Positions 37,539 to 49,235 of a DNA stretch of 64,000 nucleotides are shown here, piece after piece. The position numbers were made by a program, and so were the translations under genes. The notes below the pieces were generated by a model, which saw only the letters and a program-made list of their open reading frames with translations, was not told the origin of the DNA and did no database searches. The stretch is taken from the NCBI RefSeq assembly GCF_012241385.1, contig NZ_JAAVXB010000004.1, positions 310,001 to 374,000 on the forward strand, read 5' to 3'. The number at the start of each line of letters is the position of its first letter. Position 1 is the stretch's first letter. Source of the stretch: Solimonas marina (GTDB lineage Bacteria > Pseudomonadota > Gammaproteobacteria > Nevskiales > Nevskiaceae).

Positions 37539-38183
37539 ATGCCGCTTGCCAAGATGAGCCAGAAACGACGCCCTAGCTCCGCGCGCTGGATCGCCGAGCA
37601 CGAGTCCGACCCGTACGTGCACGAGGCGCGTCGCCTCGGGTTTCGTTCGCGCGCGGTCTTCAAGCTCAAGGAAATCCAGGAAAAGGACAAGATCTTCCGG
37701 CCCGGCCAGATCGTCGTCGATCTCGGTGCCGCGCCCGGCGGCTGGAGCCAGTACGCGCGTCCGGTGCTCGGCGCCAAGGGTCAGCTGTTCGCGCTGGATA
37801 TCCTGCCGTTCGAAGCCCTGCCGGGCGTCGAGATCATCGTCGGCGACTTTCGCGAGGACGCGGTGCTGCTGCAGCTCGAATCCAAGATCGGCGATCAGTC
37901 GGTGGACGTGGTGCTCAGCGACATGGCGCCGAACCTGTCCGGTATTGACGCGGCAGACCAGGCGTCGAGCCTGCATCTGTGCGAGTTGGCGCTCGAATTC
38001 GCCAAGGCGCATCTCAAGCCCAAAGGCAGCTTGCTGGTCAAGGCGTTCCAGGGCGAAGGTTTCGATGCTTACTTAAAGGAAATGCGGGCGGCTTTCGAGA
38101 CCGTCACCATCCGTAAACCCAAGGCTTCGCGGTCCCGCTCCAGCGAGGTTTACTTGCTGGCGCGCAACTTCCGCGCGGTGTAA
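37539..38183 (+). CDS. rlmE: 23S rRNA 2'-O-methyltransferase RlmE (FtsJ/RrmJ)
   Basis: This 214-residue SAM-dependent methyltransferase methylates U2552 of 23S rRNA in the 50S subunit. Seen: the SAM-binding VVDLGAAPGGWSQYA, the catalytic-aspartate region VVLSDMAPNLSG, and the lysine in KGSLLVKAFQGEG, with the glutamate near SRSRSSEVYLLARNF (K-D-K-E tetrad, the first K in the RAVFKLKEIQEK segment). Length is slightly above E. coli RrmJ. AAGGAC precedes the ATG at 37539; an internal Met five codons on is an alternative. The usual divergent yhbY gene between greA and rlmE is absent here. Confidence 0.95.
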   Translation: MPLAKMSQKRRPSSARWIAEHESDPYVHEARRLGFRSRAVFKLKEIQEKDKIFRPGQIVVDLGAAPGGWSQYARPVLGAKGQLFALDILPFEALPGVEIIVGDFREDAVLLQLESKIGDQSVDVVLSDMAPNLSGIDAADQASSLHLCELALEFAKAHLKPKGSLLVKAFQGEGFDAYLKEMRAAFETVTIRKPKASRSRSSEVYLLARNFRAV

Positions 38184-38219
38184 TGTGGCAGTTATCGATA
38201 GTCCAACAGGCCTCCGACG

Positions 38220-40160
<1,941 letters not shown>

Positions 40161-40167
40161 CGCAACG

Positions 40168-40192
40168 AAGGCCGGCCCAGTGCCGGCCTTTT
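40168..40192 (+). terminator. Intrinsic terminator after ftsH
   Basis: AAGGCCGGC (40168-40176) pairs with GCCGGCCTT (40182-40190) around a 5-nt loop and runs into TTTTCG. It begins 8 bp after the ftsH stop and 62 bp before folP, so ftsH is likely terminated separately. Confidence 0.8.
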
Positions 40193-40229
40193 CGTTTCCG
40201 CCACTTTTTCCGGAGTCCGCGACCGTCCG

Positions 40230-41090
40230 ATGACGTTGCCGCCGCTGCAACTGCCGACCCGAGTCCTGTCGCTGGCCGAGCCGGTGGTGATGGGCATCCT
40301 CAATCGCACGCCGGATTCGTTTTCGGACGGTGGCCGTCATGCGGCGCTGGCCGATGCGCTCGCGCATGCGCTGGCGATGGTGGCCGATGGCGCCGGTATC
40401 ATCGATGTCGGCGGCGAGTCGACGCGGCCTGGCGCCGCCCCGGTCGGCGAGGCCGAGGAGCTTGATCGCGTCGTGCCGCTGATCGAGGCCTTACGCCGCG
40501 AGTCGGACGTGGTGATTTCGATCGACACGATGAAGCCGGCGGTGATGCGCGAAGCCTGTGCGGCGGGCGCCGAGATCATCAACGACGTTTACGCGCTACA
40601 AGCGCCTGGCGCCGTCGAGGCCGCGGTTGCGAGCGGCGCCGCGGTTTGCCTGATGCACATGCAGGGCGAGCCGAGGACCATGCAGGCCGGCCCTCACTAC
40701 GACGATGTCGTGAACGAGGTGCGCGGCTTTCTGGCGGCGCGCGTCGCTGTGTGCCGCGAGGCGGGCATTGCCCGCGAGCGCATCTGCCTTGACCCCGGAA
40801 TCGGCTTCGGCAAGCGCCTCGATCACAATCTGGCCTTGCTCGGCGGCGTCGCGGCGCTCGCCCTGGACGGCTACCCATGGCTGTATGGCGTGTCGCGCAA
40901 GTCGATGTTCGGGCAGTTGCTGGGGCGCCCGGTCGACGAGCGCCTGCCCGCCGCGCTTGCCGCCGCTGCCATTGCCGTCTGGCAAGGCGCCGCTATAGTG
41001 CGCACCCACGATGTGCGGGCGACCGTGGACGCGGTGCGCGTCGCCGTCGCCGCCCGCGATGCGGGACAGAACAGGAAGAACATGCAGTGA
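40230..41090 (+). CDS. folP: Dihydropteroate synthase
   Basis: This 286-residue TIM-barrel enzyme joins p-aminobenzoate to dihydropterin pyrophosphate in folate synthesis and is the sulfonamide target. Seen: the loop-1 signature [36 protein letters not shown] and [15 protein letters not shown] with the [14 protein letters not shown] substrate segment, then [15 protein letters not shown]. The usual family order is complete. Length is normal. Its stop overlaps the GTG of glmM (GTGA), the coupling also seen for folP-glmM in other gammaproteobacteria. Confidence 0.96.
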   Translation: MTLPPLQLPTRVLSLAEPVVMGILNRTPDSFSDGGRHAALADALAHALAMVADGAGIIDVGGESTRPGAAPVGEAEELDRVVPLIEALRRESDVVISIDTMKPAVMREACAAGAEIINDVYALQAPGAVEAAVASGAAVCLMHMQGEPRTMQAGPHYDDVVNEVRGFLAARVAVCREAGIARERICLDPGIGFGKRLDHNLALLGGVAALALDGYPWLYGVSRKSMFGQLLGRPVDERLPAALAAAAIAVWQGAAIVRTHDVRATVDAVRVAVAARDAGQNRKNMQ

Positions 41091-42421
41091 GTCGTCAGTA
41101 TTTCGGAACCGATGGGGTGCGCGGCAGGGTCGGCGAGGCGCCGATGACGCCGGAGTTCGCGCTCAAGCTCGGCTGGGCGGCTGGCCGTGTGCTTGGCAAG
41201 GGTTTTGGCGGACACGTCATCGTTGGCAAGGACACGCGTCGTTCCGGCTATATGTTCGAGTCGGCGTTGGAGGCGGGCTTTGCCGCCGCCGGTGTCACCA
41301 CCGATCTGCTCGGGCCGTTGCCGACGCCGGGGGTTGCCTATTTGACGCGCGCGCTGCGCGCCAGCGCTGGCGTGGTGATTTCCGCGTCACACAATCCCCA
41401 TCACGACAACGGCGTGAAATTCTTCGGGCCGGACGGACACAAGCTCAGCGATGAGATCGAGCTGGAGATCGAGCGTCTGCTCGACGCGCCGCTCGAATGC
41501 GTAGCGCCCGAGCAGCTTGGTCGCGCCAAGCGCATCGAGGATGCTGCCGGGCGTTATATCGAGTTCTGCAAGGGAACGTTCGGTGATCGCAATCTCAACG
41601 GGCTGAAGCTCGTCGTCGATTGCGCGAACGGTGCGGCCTATCGCGTTGCGCCGGCGGTGTTCGAAGAACTGGGCGCCGAGGTGATCGTGATCGGCGATCG
41701 CCCCAACGGACTCAATATCAATGCCGGCTGCGGCTCCACGCATCTCGATGCGCTGAAGTCGGCAGTGCAGCGCTCGCGTGCGGCGCTGGGCATCGCGCTC
41801 GATGGTGACGCCGATCGTTGCCTGATGATCGACGGCGACGGCAATGAAGTCGATGGCGACCAGATCCTCTATGCGATCGCCCAATGGAAGCATGCACGCG
41901 GCAAGCTGCAAGGGCCGGTGGTCGGTACGCAGATGTCGAATCTCGGCCTCGAACGTGCACTGCAGGCGCTGGGGATCGAGTTCCTACGCGCCAAGGTTGG
42001 CGACCGCTATGTCATGGAGCTGCTGCAGCGCAGCGGCGGCATGCTGGGCGGGGAAGGGTCGGGGCATACGATCTGCCTCGACAAGACCACGACGGGTGAT
42101 GGCCTGGTCACGGCCTTGCAGGTACTGACGGCAATGCGCACGCAGAAGAAGAGCCTGGCCGATCTGGTGTCCGGCGTCCGCAAGTGTCCGCAAGTGCTGA
42201 TCAACGTGCCGGTCAAGGGGCGCGCCAGCGACATCCTCGACCGGGCTGCGCTGCAGGACGCCGAGCGCAGCGCCGTCAGCCGTCTCGGTGCCCGCGGTCG
42301 CGTGCTGCTGCGTGCGTCCGGTACCGAGCCGCTGATTCGTGTGATGGTCGAAGCCGATGACCACGCATTGACGCGCGATGTGGCGCAATCGCTGGCGACC
42401 GTGGTCGCCGCGCAGGCGTGA
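41087..42421 (+). CDS. glmM: Phosphoglucosamine mutase
   Basis: This 444-residue enzyme isomerises glucosamine-6-phosphate to glucosamine-1-phosphate for peptidoglycan and LPS precursors. It is activated by phosphorylation of S101 in [18 protein letters not shown]. Other blocks: [21 protein letters not shown] at the start, the metal-binding [42 protein letters not shown] for sugar recognition, and [15 protein letters not shown] for phosphate binding. The GTG at 41087, overlapping the folP stop, is the real start; a longer upstream frame inside folP is ignored. The length matches E. coli GlmM. Confidence 0.97.
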   Translation: MSRQYFGTDGVRGRVGEAPMTPEFALKLGWAAGRVLGKGFGGHVIVGKDTRRSGYMFESALEAGFAAAGVTTDLLGPLPTPGVAYLTRALRASAGVVISASHNPHHDNGVKFFGPDGHKLSDEIELEIERLLDAPLECVAPEQLGRAKRIEDAAGRYIEFCKGTFGDRNLNGLKLVVDCANGAAYRVAPAVFEELGAEVIVIGDRPNGLNINAGCGSTHLDALKSAVQRSRAALGIALDGDADRCLMIDGDGNEVDGDQILYAIAQWKHARGKLQGPVVGTQMSNLGLERALQALGIEFLRAKVGDRYVMELLQRSGGMLGGEGSGHTICLDKTTTGDGLVTALQVLTAMRTQKKSLADLVSGVRKCPQVLINVPVKGRASDILDRAALQDAERSAVSRLGARGRVLLRASGTEPLIRVMVEADDHALTRDVAQSLATVVAAQA

Positions 42422-42469
42422 ATCGCGCAAACTCAACAGTCTGAAGAACCGAACAAGGGAGTCTCAAAC

Positions 42470-43240
42470 ATGGCACGTCGCAAGATGGTCGCCGGCAACT
42501 GGAAGATGAACGGCGCGCGTGATGCCAATGCGAGCCTCGTGCGCGATATCGTGTTTGACGTCAAACGGTTTCCGGATATCGACATCGTCATCTGCCCGCC
42601 GGCGGTTTACATCGACCCGGTGGGGCAAATGCTCAGCGGCAGCAGCGTACAGCTGGGTGGACAGACGCTGTGCGAGCAGGAAAAGCCGGGGGCGTTCACC
42701 GGCGAAATCCACGGCGGCATGCTCAAGGACATCGGCTGCTCGTACGTGATCGTCGGCCATTCCGAGCGCCGTGCGCTCTATGGTGAGACTGACGCGGTGG
42801 TGGCCACCAAGTTCCTCACCGCGCAGGCCTGCGGCCTGCAGCCGATCCTGTGCCTGGGCGAGACGCTCGAAGAACGTGAAGCCGGCCAGACCGAAGCCGT
42901 GCTGGCGCGCCAGCTGGCGGCGGTGATCGACGCGGCCGGCGTCGAGGCGTTCAAGTCGGCGGTGATCGCCTATGAGCCGGTCTGGGCGATTGGCACCGGC
43001 CGCACCGCGACCGGCGAACAGGCGCAGGCGGCCCATGCATTCATCCGTGGTCAGTTGGCCCAGGCGAATGCTAAAATCGCCGGTTCTACCCGCATCCTTT
43101 ACGGTGGCAGCGTCAAGGCCGACAACGCCGTGGCGCTGTTTGCCGAGCCCGATGTCGATGGCGGCCTGATCGGCGGCGCATCGCTGAAGGCGGCGGAATT
43201 TCTCGCGATCTGCGCAGCCGCGCAGCCGCAGTCTCAATGA
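42470..43240 (+). CDS. tpiA: Triosephosphate isomerase
   Basis: This 256-residue TIM barrel interconverts dihydroxyacetone phosphate and glyceraldehyde-3-phosphate in glycolysis/gluconeogenesis. Seen: MVAGNWKMNG with the substrate-binding N and K, the catalytic histidine in YVIVGHSERR, the catalytic glutamate in VIAYEPVWAIGTGRTAT and its mobile loop, and YGGSVKADN followed by GGLIGGASLKAAEFL. All key residues are present. AAGGGAG precedes the start. The order glmM-tpiA-secG is the usual gammaproteobacterial one; the gap to secG is only 7 bp. Confidence 0.98.
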   Translation: MARRKMVAGNWKMNGARDANASLVRDIVFDVKRFPDIDIVICPPAVYIDPVGQMLSGSSVQLGGQTLCEQEKPGAFTGEIHGGMLKDIGCSYVIVGHSERRALYGETDAVVATKFLTAQACGLQPILCLGETLEEREAGQTEAVLARQLAAVIDAAGVEAFKSAVIAYEPVWAIGTGRTATGEQAQAAHAFIRGQLAQANAKIAGSTRILYGGSVKADNAVALFAEPDVDGGLIGGASLKAAEFLAICAAAQPQSQ

Positions 43241-43247
43241 GTGAAGC

Positions 43248-43673
43248 ATGTATACGATTCTGGTGATTGTGCAGGTGCTCGCGGCCGTTGGCCTCGTTGG
43301 CCTGATTCTGATTCAGCACGGTAAGGGCGCCGACGCCGGTGCGGCGTTCGGTAGCGGTGCGTCCGGCACGGTGTTTGGGTCGCGCGGTTCGGCGAACTTC
43401 CTGTCGCGTGCCACGGCGTGGCTGGCGACGGTGTTCTTCTGCGTGAGCCTGGCGCTCGCGTATCTGGTGCACGGCCAGCAGACGACCAGCTCGTCGGTCA
43501 TGGATCGCGCGGCCGCCGCCGCGCCGGCGACGCCGGCCCCGGCCCCGGCCGATGCCGACAAAAAGCCGGAATCGACGCCGGACACGGCCGCCCCGGCAGC
43601 CACTCCGGCGGCCCCTTCCGGGCCGGAATCGGCGAATAATGAAGAAAAGAAGTCACCGGCGGTTCCAGAGTAG
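43248..43673 (+). CDS. secG: Preprotein translocase subunit SecG
   Basis: This 141-residue auxiliary subunit of the SecYEG channel in the inner membrane has two hydrophobic segments (about residues 3-22 and 55-76) around the conserved loop HGKGADAGAAFGSGASGTVFGSRG. The C-terminal half (about residues 80-141) is an Ala/Pro-rich, low-complexity cytoplasmic tail, longer than in E. coli SecG (110). It ends at a TAG 55 bp before the tRNA-Leu gene, and no T-run terminator lies between, so the tRNA may be processed from the secG transcript. Confidence 0.95.
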   Translation: MYTILVIVQVLAAVGLVGLILIQHGKGADAGAAFGSGASGTVFGSRGSANFLSRATAWLATVFFCVSLALAYLVHGQQTTSSSVMDRAAAAAPATPAPAPADADKKPESTPDTAAPAATPAAPSGPESANNEEKKSPAVPE

Positions 43674-43728
43674 AGACAAATCGATTTCGAGGCGCTAGAA
43701 TTCGCGCCCCGTTGCAGTCCCCCCGATT

Positions 43729-43813
43729 GCCCACGTGGTGGAATTGGTAGACACACTACCTTGAGGTGGTAGCGGCGAGAGCCATGGGAGTTCGAGTCTC
43801 TCCGTGGGCACCA
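43729..43813 (+). tRNA. leuU: tRNA-Leu (anticodon GAG)
   Basis: This 85-nt class II tRNA has acceptor strand GCCCACG pairing with CGTGGGC, D arm near TGGAATTGGTAGACACA, anticodon loop TTGAGGT giving GAG (43763-43765) for codons CUU/CUC, a long variable arm (TAGCGGCGAGAGCCAT region) and T arm with TTCGAGT. CCA is encoded at 43811-43813. tRNA-Leu(GAG) directly after secG is common in gammaproteobacteria. Confidence 0.96.
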
Positions 43814-43905
43814 GGTGAGGACTGGCAAGGTCCGAAGTCTGGCGGGGCGGGATTGAGGTCGCCGGAGCGAAGCCGGGATTTCAATGTAGTAAATAGCAAT
43901 GACGC

Positions 43906-43934
43906 TTGCACTTATGCTTCTGATTTGCTATAGT
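43906..43934 (+). promoter_or_regulatory. Sigma-70 promoter of the initiator tRNA gene
   Basis: TTGCAC (43906-43911) and TATAGT (43929-43934) are separated by 17 bp, giving a near-consensus promoter with transcription expected to begin about 43941, six bases before the mature tRNA 5' end. It gives tRNA-fMet a start independent of secG. Confidence 0.8.
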
Positions 43935-43946
43935 TTTTGTCTCTGG

Positions 43947-44023
<77 letters not shown>

Positions 44024-44037
44024 AATTGTTGGCTTGG

Positions 44038-44063
44038 AAAAGGCCCCTTCGCGGGCCTTTTTT
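44038..44063 (+). terminator. Terminator after initiator tRNA
   Basis: AAAGGCCC (44039-44046) pairs with GGGCCTTT (44053-44060) and is followed by a T-run, with a longer T-tract at 44069-44076. It lies 15 bp after the tRNA CCA and likely stops most tRNA transcripts before rimP, with read-through feeding the operon. Confidence 0.85.
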
Positions 44064-44116
44064 GTTGCTTTTTTTTGGGATGGTGTTAGTGACCTTCTGC
44101 TTTTCGGAGTAAATGC

Positions 44117-44581
44117 GTGGCATCACTGCAGGAACGACTGGAGCAGATACTGGAGCCCTTGATCGACAGCCTCGGTTACGAGTTGCTGTTGCTCGAGTAC
44201 AGCCCCAATCCCCGTAACGCCATGCTGCGCCTTTACATCGACGGCCCGTCCGGCATCACGCTTGACGATTGCGAACGGGTCAGCAAGGAAGTCTCCGGCG
44301 CACTCGACGTCGAAGACCCGATCCGCAGCGCCTACCGTCTCGAAGTGTCATCACCCGGTCTCGATCGCCCGTTGGTCAAGCCGGCGCATTTTCAGCGCTT
44401 TGCCGGGCAGCAGGCACGCGTGCAGCTGATGGCGCCGGTCAATGGGCGCCGACGCTTCGTGGGTGAGATCGTTGCGGCGGATGCGGACGTGTTGCGCATC
44501 CAGACCGAAGAAGGTGTTGCCGAAATCCCGTTCGCGGACATTGACCGCGCGCGCTTGGTTCCGGATTACGACCAGGAGTAA
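44117..44581 (+). CDS. rimP: Ribosome maturation factor RimP
   Basis: This 154-residue 30S subunit assembly factor starts at a GTG (44117) preceded by CGGAG at 7-bp spacing. Seen: an N-terminal alpha/beta domain with LEPLIDSLGYELLLLEYSPNPRNAMLRLYID, the conserved DCERVSKEVSGALDVEDPI and YRLEVSSPGLDRPL motif, and a C-terminal SH3-like domain (about residue 95 on) with EIPFADIDRARLVPDYDQE. Length is as in E. coli RimP. Its TAA overlaps by one base the ATG of an in-frame upstream option for nusA; it is the first protein gene of the rimP-nusA-infB operon. Confidence 0.96.
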   Translation: MASLQERLEQILEPLIDSLGYELLLLEYSPNPRNAMLRLYIDGPSGITLDDCERVSKEVSGALDVEDPIRSAYRLEVSSPGLDRPLVKPAHFQRFAGQQARVQLMAPVNGRRRFVGEIVAADADVLRIQTEEGVAEIPFADIDRARLVPDYDQE

Positions 44582-44589
44582 TGCTGGGT

Positions 44590-46080
44590 ATGAACAAGAA
44601 CATCCTGCTGATGGTCGACGTCGTCTCCAATGAGAAGGGCGTCGAGAAGGAACTGATCTTCGAGGCACTCGAAGCGGCGCTGGCATCGGCGGCCAAGGAA
44701 CAGTACGGCGATGAAGCCGAGCTGCGCGTGTCGATCGACCGTGAAACCGGCGAGTACGAGACTTTCCGTCGCTGGACGGTGCTGGAAGACGACAGCGAGG
44801 AGTTTGAATACCCGGAGCGGCAGATCAAGCTGTCGTACGCGGTCAAGGAACAGCCAGATGCGCAGGCGGAAGACGTCATCGAGCGCAAGGTTGAATCGGT
44901 CGACTTCGGCCGCATTGGTGCGCAGAAGGCCAAGCAGGTCATCGTGCAGAAGGTGCGCGAAGCCGAGCGTGCGCAGATCGTCGCGGCGTATCAGGATCGC
45001 GTCGGCGAGCTGATCTCCGGCCAGGTCAAGCGCCTCGAGCGCGGCAGCGTGATCGTCGACCTCGGCGCCAACGCTGAAGCGATCATCCTGCGCGATCACC
45101 TGATTCCGCGCGAGCCGGTGCGCCCGGGCGACCGCATTCGCGGTTACCTCTATGAAGTCAGCCCGCAGGTCCGCGGCCCGCAGCTGTTCTTGTCGCGCAC
45201 GCTGCCGCAGTACCTGATGGAGCTGTTCAAGCTCGAAGTGCCGGAAATCGCACAGGGTCTGATCGAGCTCAAGGGCGCGGCGCGTGATCCGGGCCTGCGC
45301 GCGAAGATCGCGGTGCAGGCCAAGGACAAGCGCATCGATCCGGTCGGCGCTTGTGTCGGCATGCGCGGTTCGCGCGTGCAGAGCGTGTCGAACGAGCTGG
45401 CTGGCGAGCGTGTCGACATCGTGCCGTGGGACGAGAACGTGGCGCAGTTCGTCATCAATGCGATGGCGCCGGCTGAAGTCGAGACCATCGTCGTCGACGA
45501 AGAAGCGCACTCGATGACGATCGGCGTGTCCGAGGAGAAGCTGGCGCAGGCGATCGGCCGTGGTGGCCAGAACGTGCGCCTGGCCTCGGAGCTGACCGCC
45601 TGGACGCTCAATGTCATGACCACGGCGGAAGCCGAGTCGAAGAAGGACGAGGAAAACCAGTCGGTCGTCGAGATGTTCATGCAGCACCTCGACGTCGACG
45701 CGGAAGTGGCGACGGTTCTGGTCCAGGAAGGCTTTACGACGCTGGAAGAAGTCGCCTACGTGCCGACGCAGGAACTGTCGGAGATCGAGGAATTCGACGA
45801 GCAGATCATCGAGGAGCTGCGCAATCGCGCGCGCGATGTGCTGCTGACGAAGGCGATCGCCAAGGCCGAGCAGCGCGCGCATGCGCAGCCCGCCGAGGAC
45901 CTGCTGACCGTCGAGGGTATGGATGAGGATACCGCCTACCAGTTGGCTGAGGCCGGTATCTCCACTTGCGAGGCGCTCGCCGACCTCGCGACCGATGAAT
46001 TGCTCGAGTCCCTGCCGGATTTCGGTGAGGAACGTGCATCGAAACTGATCATGTCGGCGCGCGCGAAAGCCTACGCGTAG
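44590..46080 (+). CDS. nusA: Transcription termination/antitermination protein NusA
   Basis: This 496-residue RNA polymerase-associated factor modulates pausing, termination and antitermination. Domain order: N-terminal domain (1-125), S1 (about 135-200 with SGQVKRLERGSVIVDLG), KH1 and KH2 (about 230-345, with GMRGSRVQSVSNELAGERVDIV and RGGQNVRLASELTAW), and two acidic C-terminal repeats. ATG 44590 is preferred because MNKNILLMVDVVSNEKG matches NusA N-termini; an ATG at 44581 overlapping the rimP stop would add three residues. It is followed by infB after 39 bp. Confidence 0.97.
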   Translation: MNKNILLMVDVVSNEKGVEKELIFEALEAALASAAKEQYGDEAELRVSIDRETGEYETFRRWTVLEDDSEEFEYPERQIKLSYAVKEQPDAQAEDVIERKVESVDFGRIGAQKAKQVIVQKVREAERAQIVAAYQDRVGELISGQVKRLERGSVIVDLGANAEAIILRDHLIPREPVRPGDRIRGYLYEVSPQVRGPQLFLSRTLPQYLMELFKLEVPEIAQGLIELKGAARDPGLRAKIAVQAKDKRIDPVGACVGMRGSRVQSVSNELAGERVDIVPWDENVAQFVINAMAPAEVETIVVDEEAHSMTIGVSEEKLAQAIGRGGQNVRLASELTAWTLNVMTTAEAESKKDEENQSVVEMFMQHLDVDAEVATVLVQEGFTTLEEVAYVPTQELSEIEEFDEQIIEELRNRARDVLLTKAIAKAEQRAHAQPAEDLLTVEGMDEDTAYQLAEAGISTCEALADLATDELLESLPDFGEERASKLIMSARAKAYA

Positions 46081-46119
46081 GCCTGACTCAGAATCTGGGC
46101 GCGAGCCCGGGGAGTACGG

Positions 46120-48813
46120 ATGTCAACCGTTACCGTTCAAGATTTCGCCAAAGAGCTGAATCGTCCTGTCGACGAACTGCTGTCGCAGTTCATGGAGGCG
46201 GGCGTGGCCGTGAAGAGCGCCGAATCGCCGGTTTCCGGTGACGACAAGATGGCGCTGCTGGCGTATCTCAAGCAGAAGACTGGTGGTGTGGCCGTTAGCG
46301 AGCCGCGCCGGATCACGCTCAAGCGCAAGGAAACTTCCGAGCTGCGGCTCGGCGGTGGCCGAGGCGCGCCGACCAAGACCGTCAGCATCGAGGTCCGCAA
46401 GAAGCGCACCTTCGTCAAGCCGGAAGAACCGGAAGCGCCGCCACCGGCAGTCGCGGCAGCCGTGCCGCCGGCCGCGCCTGAACCGGCGCCGGTCGAAGCT
46501 CCGCAGCCCGATCCGGAGGCGCTGCGCGCTGCCGAAGCCAAGGCTGCCGCCGAGCGCGAGCAGCGCGAAGCGGCCGAGCGTGCAGCGGCCGAAGCCAAGG
46601 CCGAGCGCGAGCGCGAAGAAGCGGCCGCGGCCGAAGCTGCGGCCGAGGCTCAGGCGCAAGCCCAGCGCGAGCGCGAAGCCGCCGAAGCCAAGGCGCGCGC
46701 CGCGAAGGAAGAACACGAGCGCCTGCTCAAGGAAGATCCGCTCTACCGCGAAAAGTGGGAGCGCGAGCAGGCCCGCCAGCGTGCCGCCGAGAACATCCGC
46801 CGCGCTGCCGAAGCCGCCAAGCAGAACGCCGCGCAGCGTGCCCAGCCGGGTGGCGGGGCTGCTGCAGCGCCGGCTGGCGCGCCGCGCGCCGGTCGCGACG
46901 ATCGGGTGCACCGCAAGGAACTGCATTTGTCGGAAGGCAAGGGCGGGCGCCGCGAGAAGAAGCAGCGCAAGCCGTCGGGCCGCATCAAGATCGACAATGT
47001 GCACGGCTTCGAACGGCCGGTCGCGCCGATCGTCCGTGAAGTGGACGTGCCGGAAGCGATCACGGTCGGTGAGCTCGCCAACCGCATGGCGGTCAAGGCG
47101 GTCGAGCTGATCAAGGTCATGATGAAGAACGGCGTCATGGCCACGATCAACCAGACACTGGATCAGGACACGGCGGTGCTGATGGTCGAGGAAATGGGCC
47201 ACAAGGCGCGTGCCGTCAAGGCCAGCGACCTTGAGGACAGCCTCGAACAGGCCGTAACGGGCGACGTCCAGGAAGACGGCGAGCGCGCACCGCGTCCGCC
47301 GGTCGTCACCATCATGGGCCATGTCGACCACGGCAAGACTTCGCTGCTCGATTTCATCCGCAAGACGCGCGTCGCCGCGGGCGAGGCCGGTGGCATCACC
47401 CAGCATATCGGCGCGTATCACGTCGAGACGCCGAAGGGCATCGTCACCTTCCTCGACACTCCGGGCCATGCCGCGTTCACGCGCATGCGCGCGCGTGGCG
47501 CGCAGGTCACCGATATCGCGGTGATCGTCGTGGCCGCCGATGATGGCGTGATGCCGCAGACGCGTGAGGCGATCCAGCACTCGAAGGCTGCCGGCGCGCC
47601 GATGATCGTGGCGATTACCAAGATCGACAAGCCGGACGCCGATCTCGATCGCGTCAAGAACGACCTGTCGAAGGAAGGCATCATCCCGGAAGACTGGGGT
47701 GGCGATACGCAGGTGGTGGGCGTTTCGGCGCACACCGGTGCCGGCATCGACGAACTGCTCGACGCGATCCTGGTTCAGGCCGAAATCCTCGAGCTGACGT
47801 CGCTGGTCGACGCGCCGGCGCGTGGCAACATCCTCGAAGCCTCGGTCGAGAAGGGCCGTGGCCCGGTCGCGACCGTGCTGGTCCGCGAGGGCGTGCTGCG
47901 CCAGGGCGATGTGATCCTGTCCGGTCCGCATTTCGGCCGTGTGCGTGCGATGTTCGACGAGAACGGCGCGGTGGTGAAGGAAGCCGGCCCGTCGATTCCG
48001 GTGCAGATTCTCGGCTTGTCCGGTGCGCCGGATGCCGGTGACGACGTGGTCGTCGTTGCCGACGAGCGCAAGGCTCGCGAACTCGCGTCGCTGCGCGAAC
48101 AGAAGCTGCGCGAGCAGAAGCTGGCGCAGAATCAGGCGATCCGCATGGAGCAGGTCTTTGCGAGCATGGGCCAGGGCGAACAGAAGTCGCTCAACCTCAT
48201 GGTCAAGGCCGACGTTCAGGGCAGCGCCGAGGCGATCACCGAAGCGCTGCGCAAGATTCCGAGCGAAGAGGTCAAGGTCAACGTCCTGTCGACGGCAATC
48301 GGCGGCATCAACGAGTCGGACATCGATCTGGCGATGGCGTCGAAGGCGATCATCATCGGCTTCAACGTCCGCGCCGACGGCGCCGCGCGCAAGCGTATCC
48401 AGGACACCGGCGTCGATGTGCGCTATTACTCGATCATCTACGAGATCATCGACGACGTCAGCGATGCCGTGTCGGGCCTGCTCGGCACCGAGACCCGCGA
48501 ACAGATCGTCGGTATCGCGCAGGTGCGTGACGTGTTCCGCAGCTCGGCGATCGGCAACATCGCCGGCTGTCTGGTGCTCGAAGGCTCGGTGCAGCGCAAC
48601 CTGCCGATTCGAGTGCTGCGCAATCAGACGGTCATCTACGAGGGCGTGCTCGAATCGCTGCGTCGCTTCAAGGACGACGTGTCCAAGGTCGAGGCGGGCA
48701 CCGAATGCGGTATCGGCGTCAAGGATTACAACGACGTCAAGGCGGGCGACCAGATCGAGTGCTTCCAGCGCGTCGAAGTTCGCCGCACCGTTCGTGCGGC
48801 GGAGCTGGCCTGA
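46120..48813 (+). CDS. infB: Translation initiation factor IF-2
   Basis: This 897-residue GTPase brings initiator tRNA to the 30S subunit. Layout: N-terminal IF2N subdomain (about 1-55), then a long Ala/Glu/Arg-rich linker (about 100-290) with a predicted helical coil, a second IF2N-type piece ([19 protein letters not shown]), then the GTPase with G1 GHVDHGKT (400-407), the switch block [21 protein letters not shown] and ITKIDKPDA. Domains II to IV follow, ending with [15 protein letters not shown]. Length is near E. coli IF-2 (890). A hairpin follows the stop. Confidence 0.97.
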   Translation: MSTVTVQDFAKELNRPVDELLSQFMEAGVAVKSAESPVSGDDKMALLAYLKQKTGGVAVSEPRRITLKRKETSELRLGGGRGAPTKTVSIEVRKKRTFVKPEEPEAPPPAVAAAVPPAAPEPAPVEAPQPDPEALRAAEAKAAAEREQREAAERAAAEAKAEREREEAAAAEAAAEAQAQAQREREAAEAKARAAKEEHERLLKEDPLYREKWEREQARQRAAENIRRAAEAAKQNAAQRAQPGGGAAAAPAGAPRAGRDDRVHRKELHLSEGKGGRREKKQRKPSGRIKIDNVHGFERPVAPIVREVDVPEAITVGELANRMAVKAVELIKVMMKNGVMATINQTLDQDTAVLMVEEMGHKARAVKASDLEDSLEQAVTGDVQEDGERAPRPPVVTIMGHVDHGKTSLLDFIRKTRVAAGEAGGITQHIGAYHVETPKGIVTFLDTPGHAAFTRMRARGAQVTDIAVIVVAADDGVMPQTREAIQHSKAAGAPMIVAITKIDKPDADLDRVKNDLSKEGIIPEDWGGDTQVVGVSAHTGAGIDELLDAILVQAEILELTSLVDAPARGNILEASVEKGRGPVATVLVREGVLRQGDVILSGPHFGRVRAMFDENGAVVKEAGPSIPVQILGLSGAPDAGDDVVVVADERKARELASLREQKLREQKLAQNQAIRMEQVFASMGQGEQKSLNLMVKADVQGSAEAITEALRKIPSEEVKVNVLSTAIGGINESDIDLAMASKAIIIGFNVRADGAARKRIQDTGVDVRYYSIIYEIIDDVSDAVSGLLGTETREQIVGIAQVRDVFRSSAIGNIAGCLVLEGSVQRNLPIRVLRNQTVIYEGVLESLRRFKDDVSKVEAGTECGIGVKDYNDVKAGDQIECFQRVEVRRTVRAAELA

Positions 48814-48818
48814 TTGAA

Positions 48819-48840
48819 GGGCCGGACGCAAGTCCGGCCC
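48819..48840 (+). terminator. Hairpin with GCAA tetraloop between infB and rbfA
   Basis: GGGCCGGAC (48819-48827) and GTCCGGCCC (48832-48840) form a 9-bp stem capped by a GNRA-type GCAA loop. No T-run follows, so it is more likely an mRNA processing or stabilising element than a terminator inside this operon. Confidence 0.5.
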
Positions 48841-48856
48841 CCGATCGCGAGGTTCG

Positions 48857-49228
48857 ATGAAAGAGTATCCGCGCAAGCTACGCATCAACACGCAGTTGCA
48901 GGGCGAGCTGGCGATGCTCATCCGTGGCGAGCTGTCCGATCCGCGCGTCGCCGGTGTGACCGTGACCAAGGTCGATGTCTCGCCCGATCTGCGCAACGCC
49001 CGCGTCAGTGTCAGCCTGCTCGGCAGTGACGAGCAGCTCAAGGACGCGTTGAAGGGGCTCAGGCAGGCGACCGGCAAGTTGCGGCATGAGCTGGGGCGGC
49101 GCCTGAGCCTGCGCTATGTGCCGCAGCTCAACTTCGCGGCCGATGTCGCGATGCGCGAAGGCGATCGGATCAGCGCGCTGATCCGCGACGCCGTGCGTGA
49201 CGACGAACAACACCACGACGGCGACTGA
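48857..49228 (+). CDS. rbfA: 30S ribosome-binding factor RbfA
   Basis: This 123-residue KH-fold assembly factor binds 16S rRNA helix 1 and supports 30S maturation and cold adaptation. Seen: KLRINTQLQGELAMLIRGELSDPRVAGVTVTKVDVSPDLRNARVSVSLL and LRHELGRRLSLRYVPQLNF, the conserved blocks of the family. AGG near 48850 precedes the ATG. It begins 43 bp after infB and ends 7 bp before truB, the usual order. Confidence 0.96.
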   Translation: MKEYPRKLRINTQLQGELAMLIRGELSDPRVAGVTVTKVDVSPDLRNARVSVSLLGSDEQLKDALKGLRQATGKLRHELGRRLSLRYVPQLNFAADVAMREGDRISALIRDAVRDDEQHHDGD

Positions 49229-49235
49229 CGCACGG

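Noticed and set aside
46123-49077. Long minus-strand open frame (984 codons) opposite infB and rbfA
   Set aside because: It crosses two well-supported plus-strand genes, and its composition is a codon-shadow pattern without any recognisable motif.
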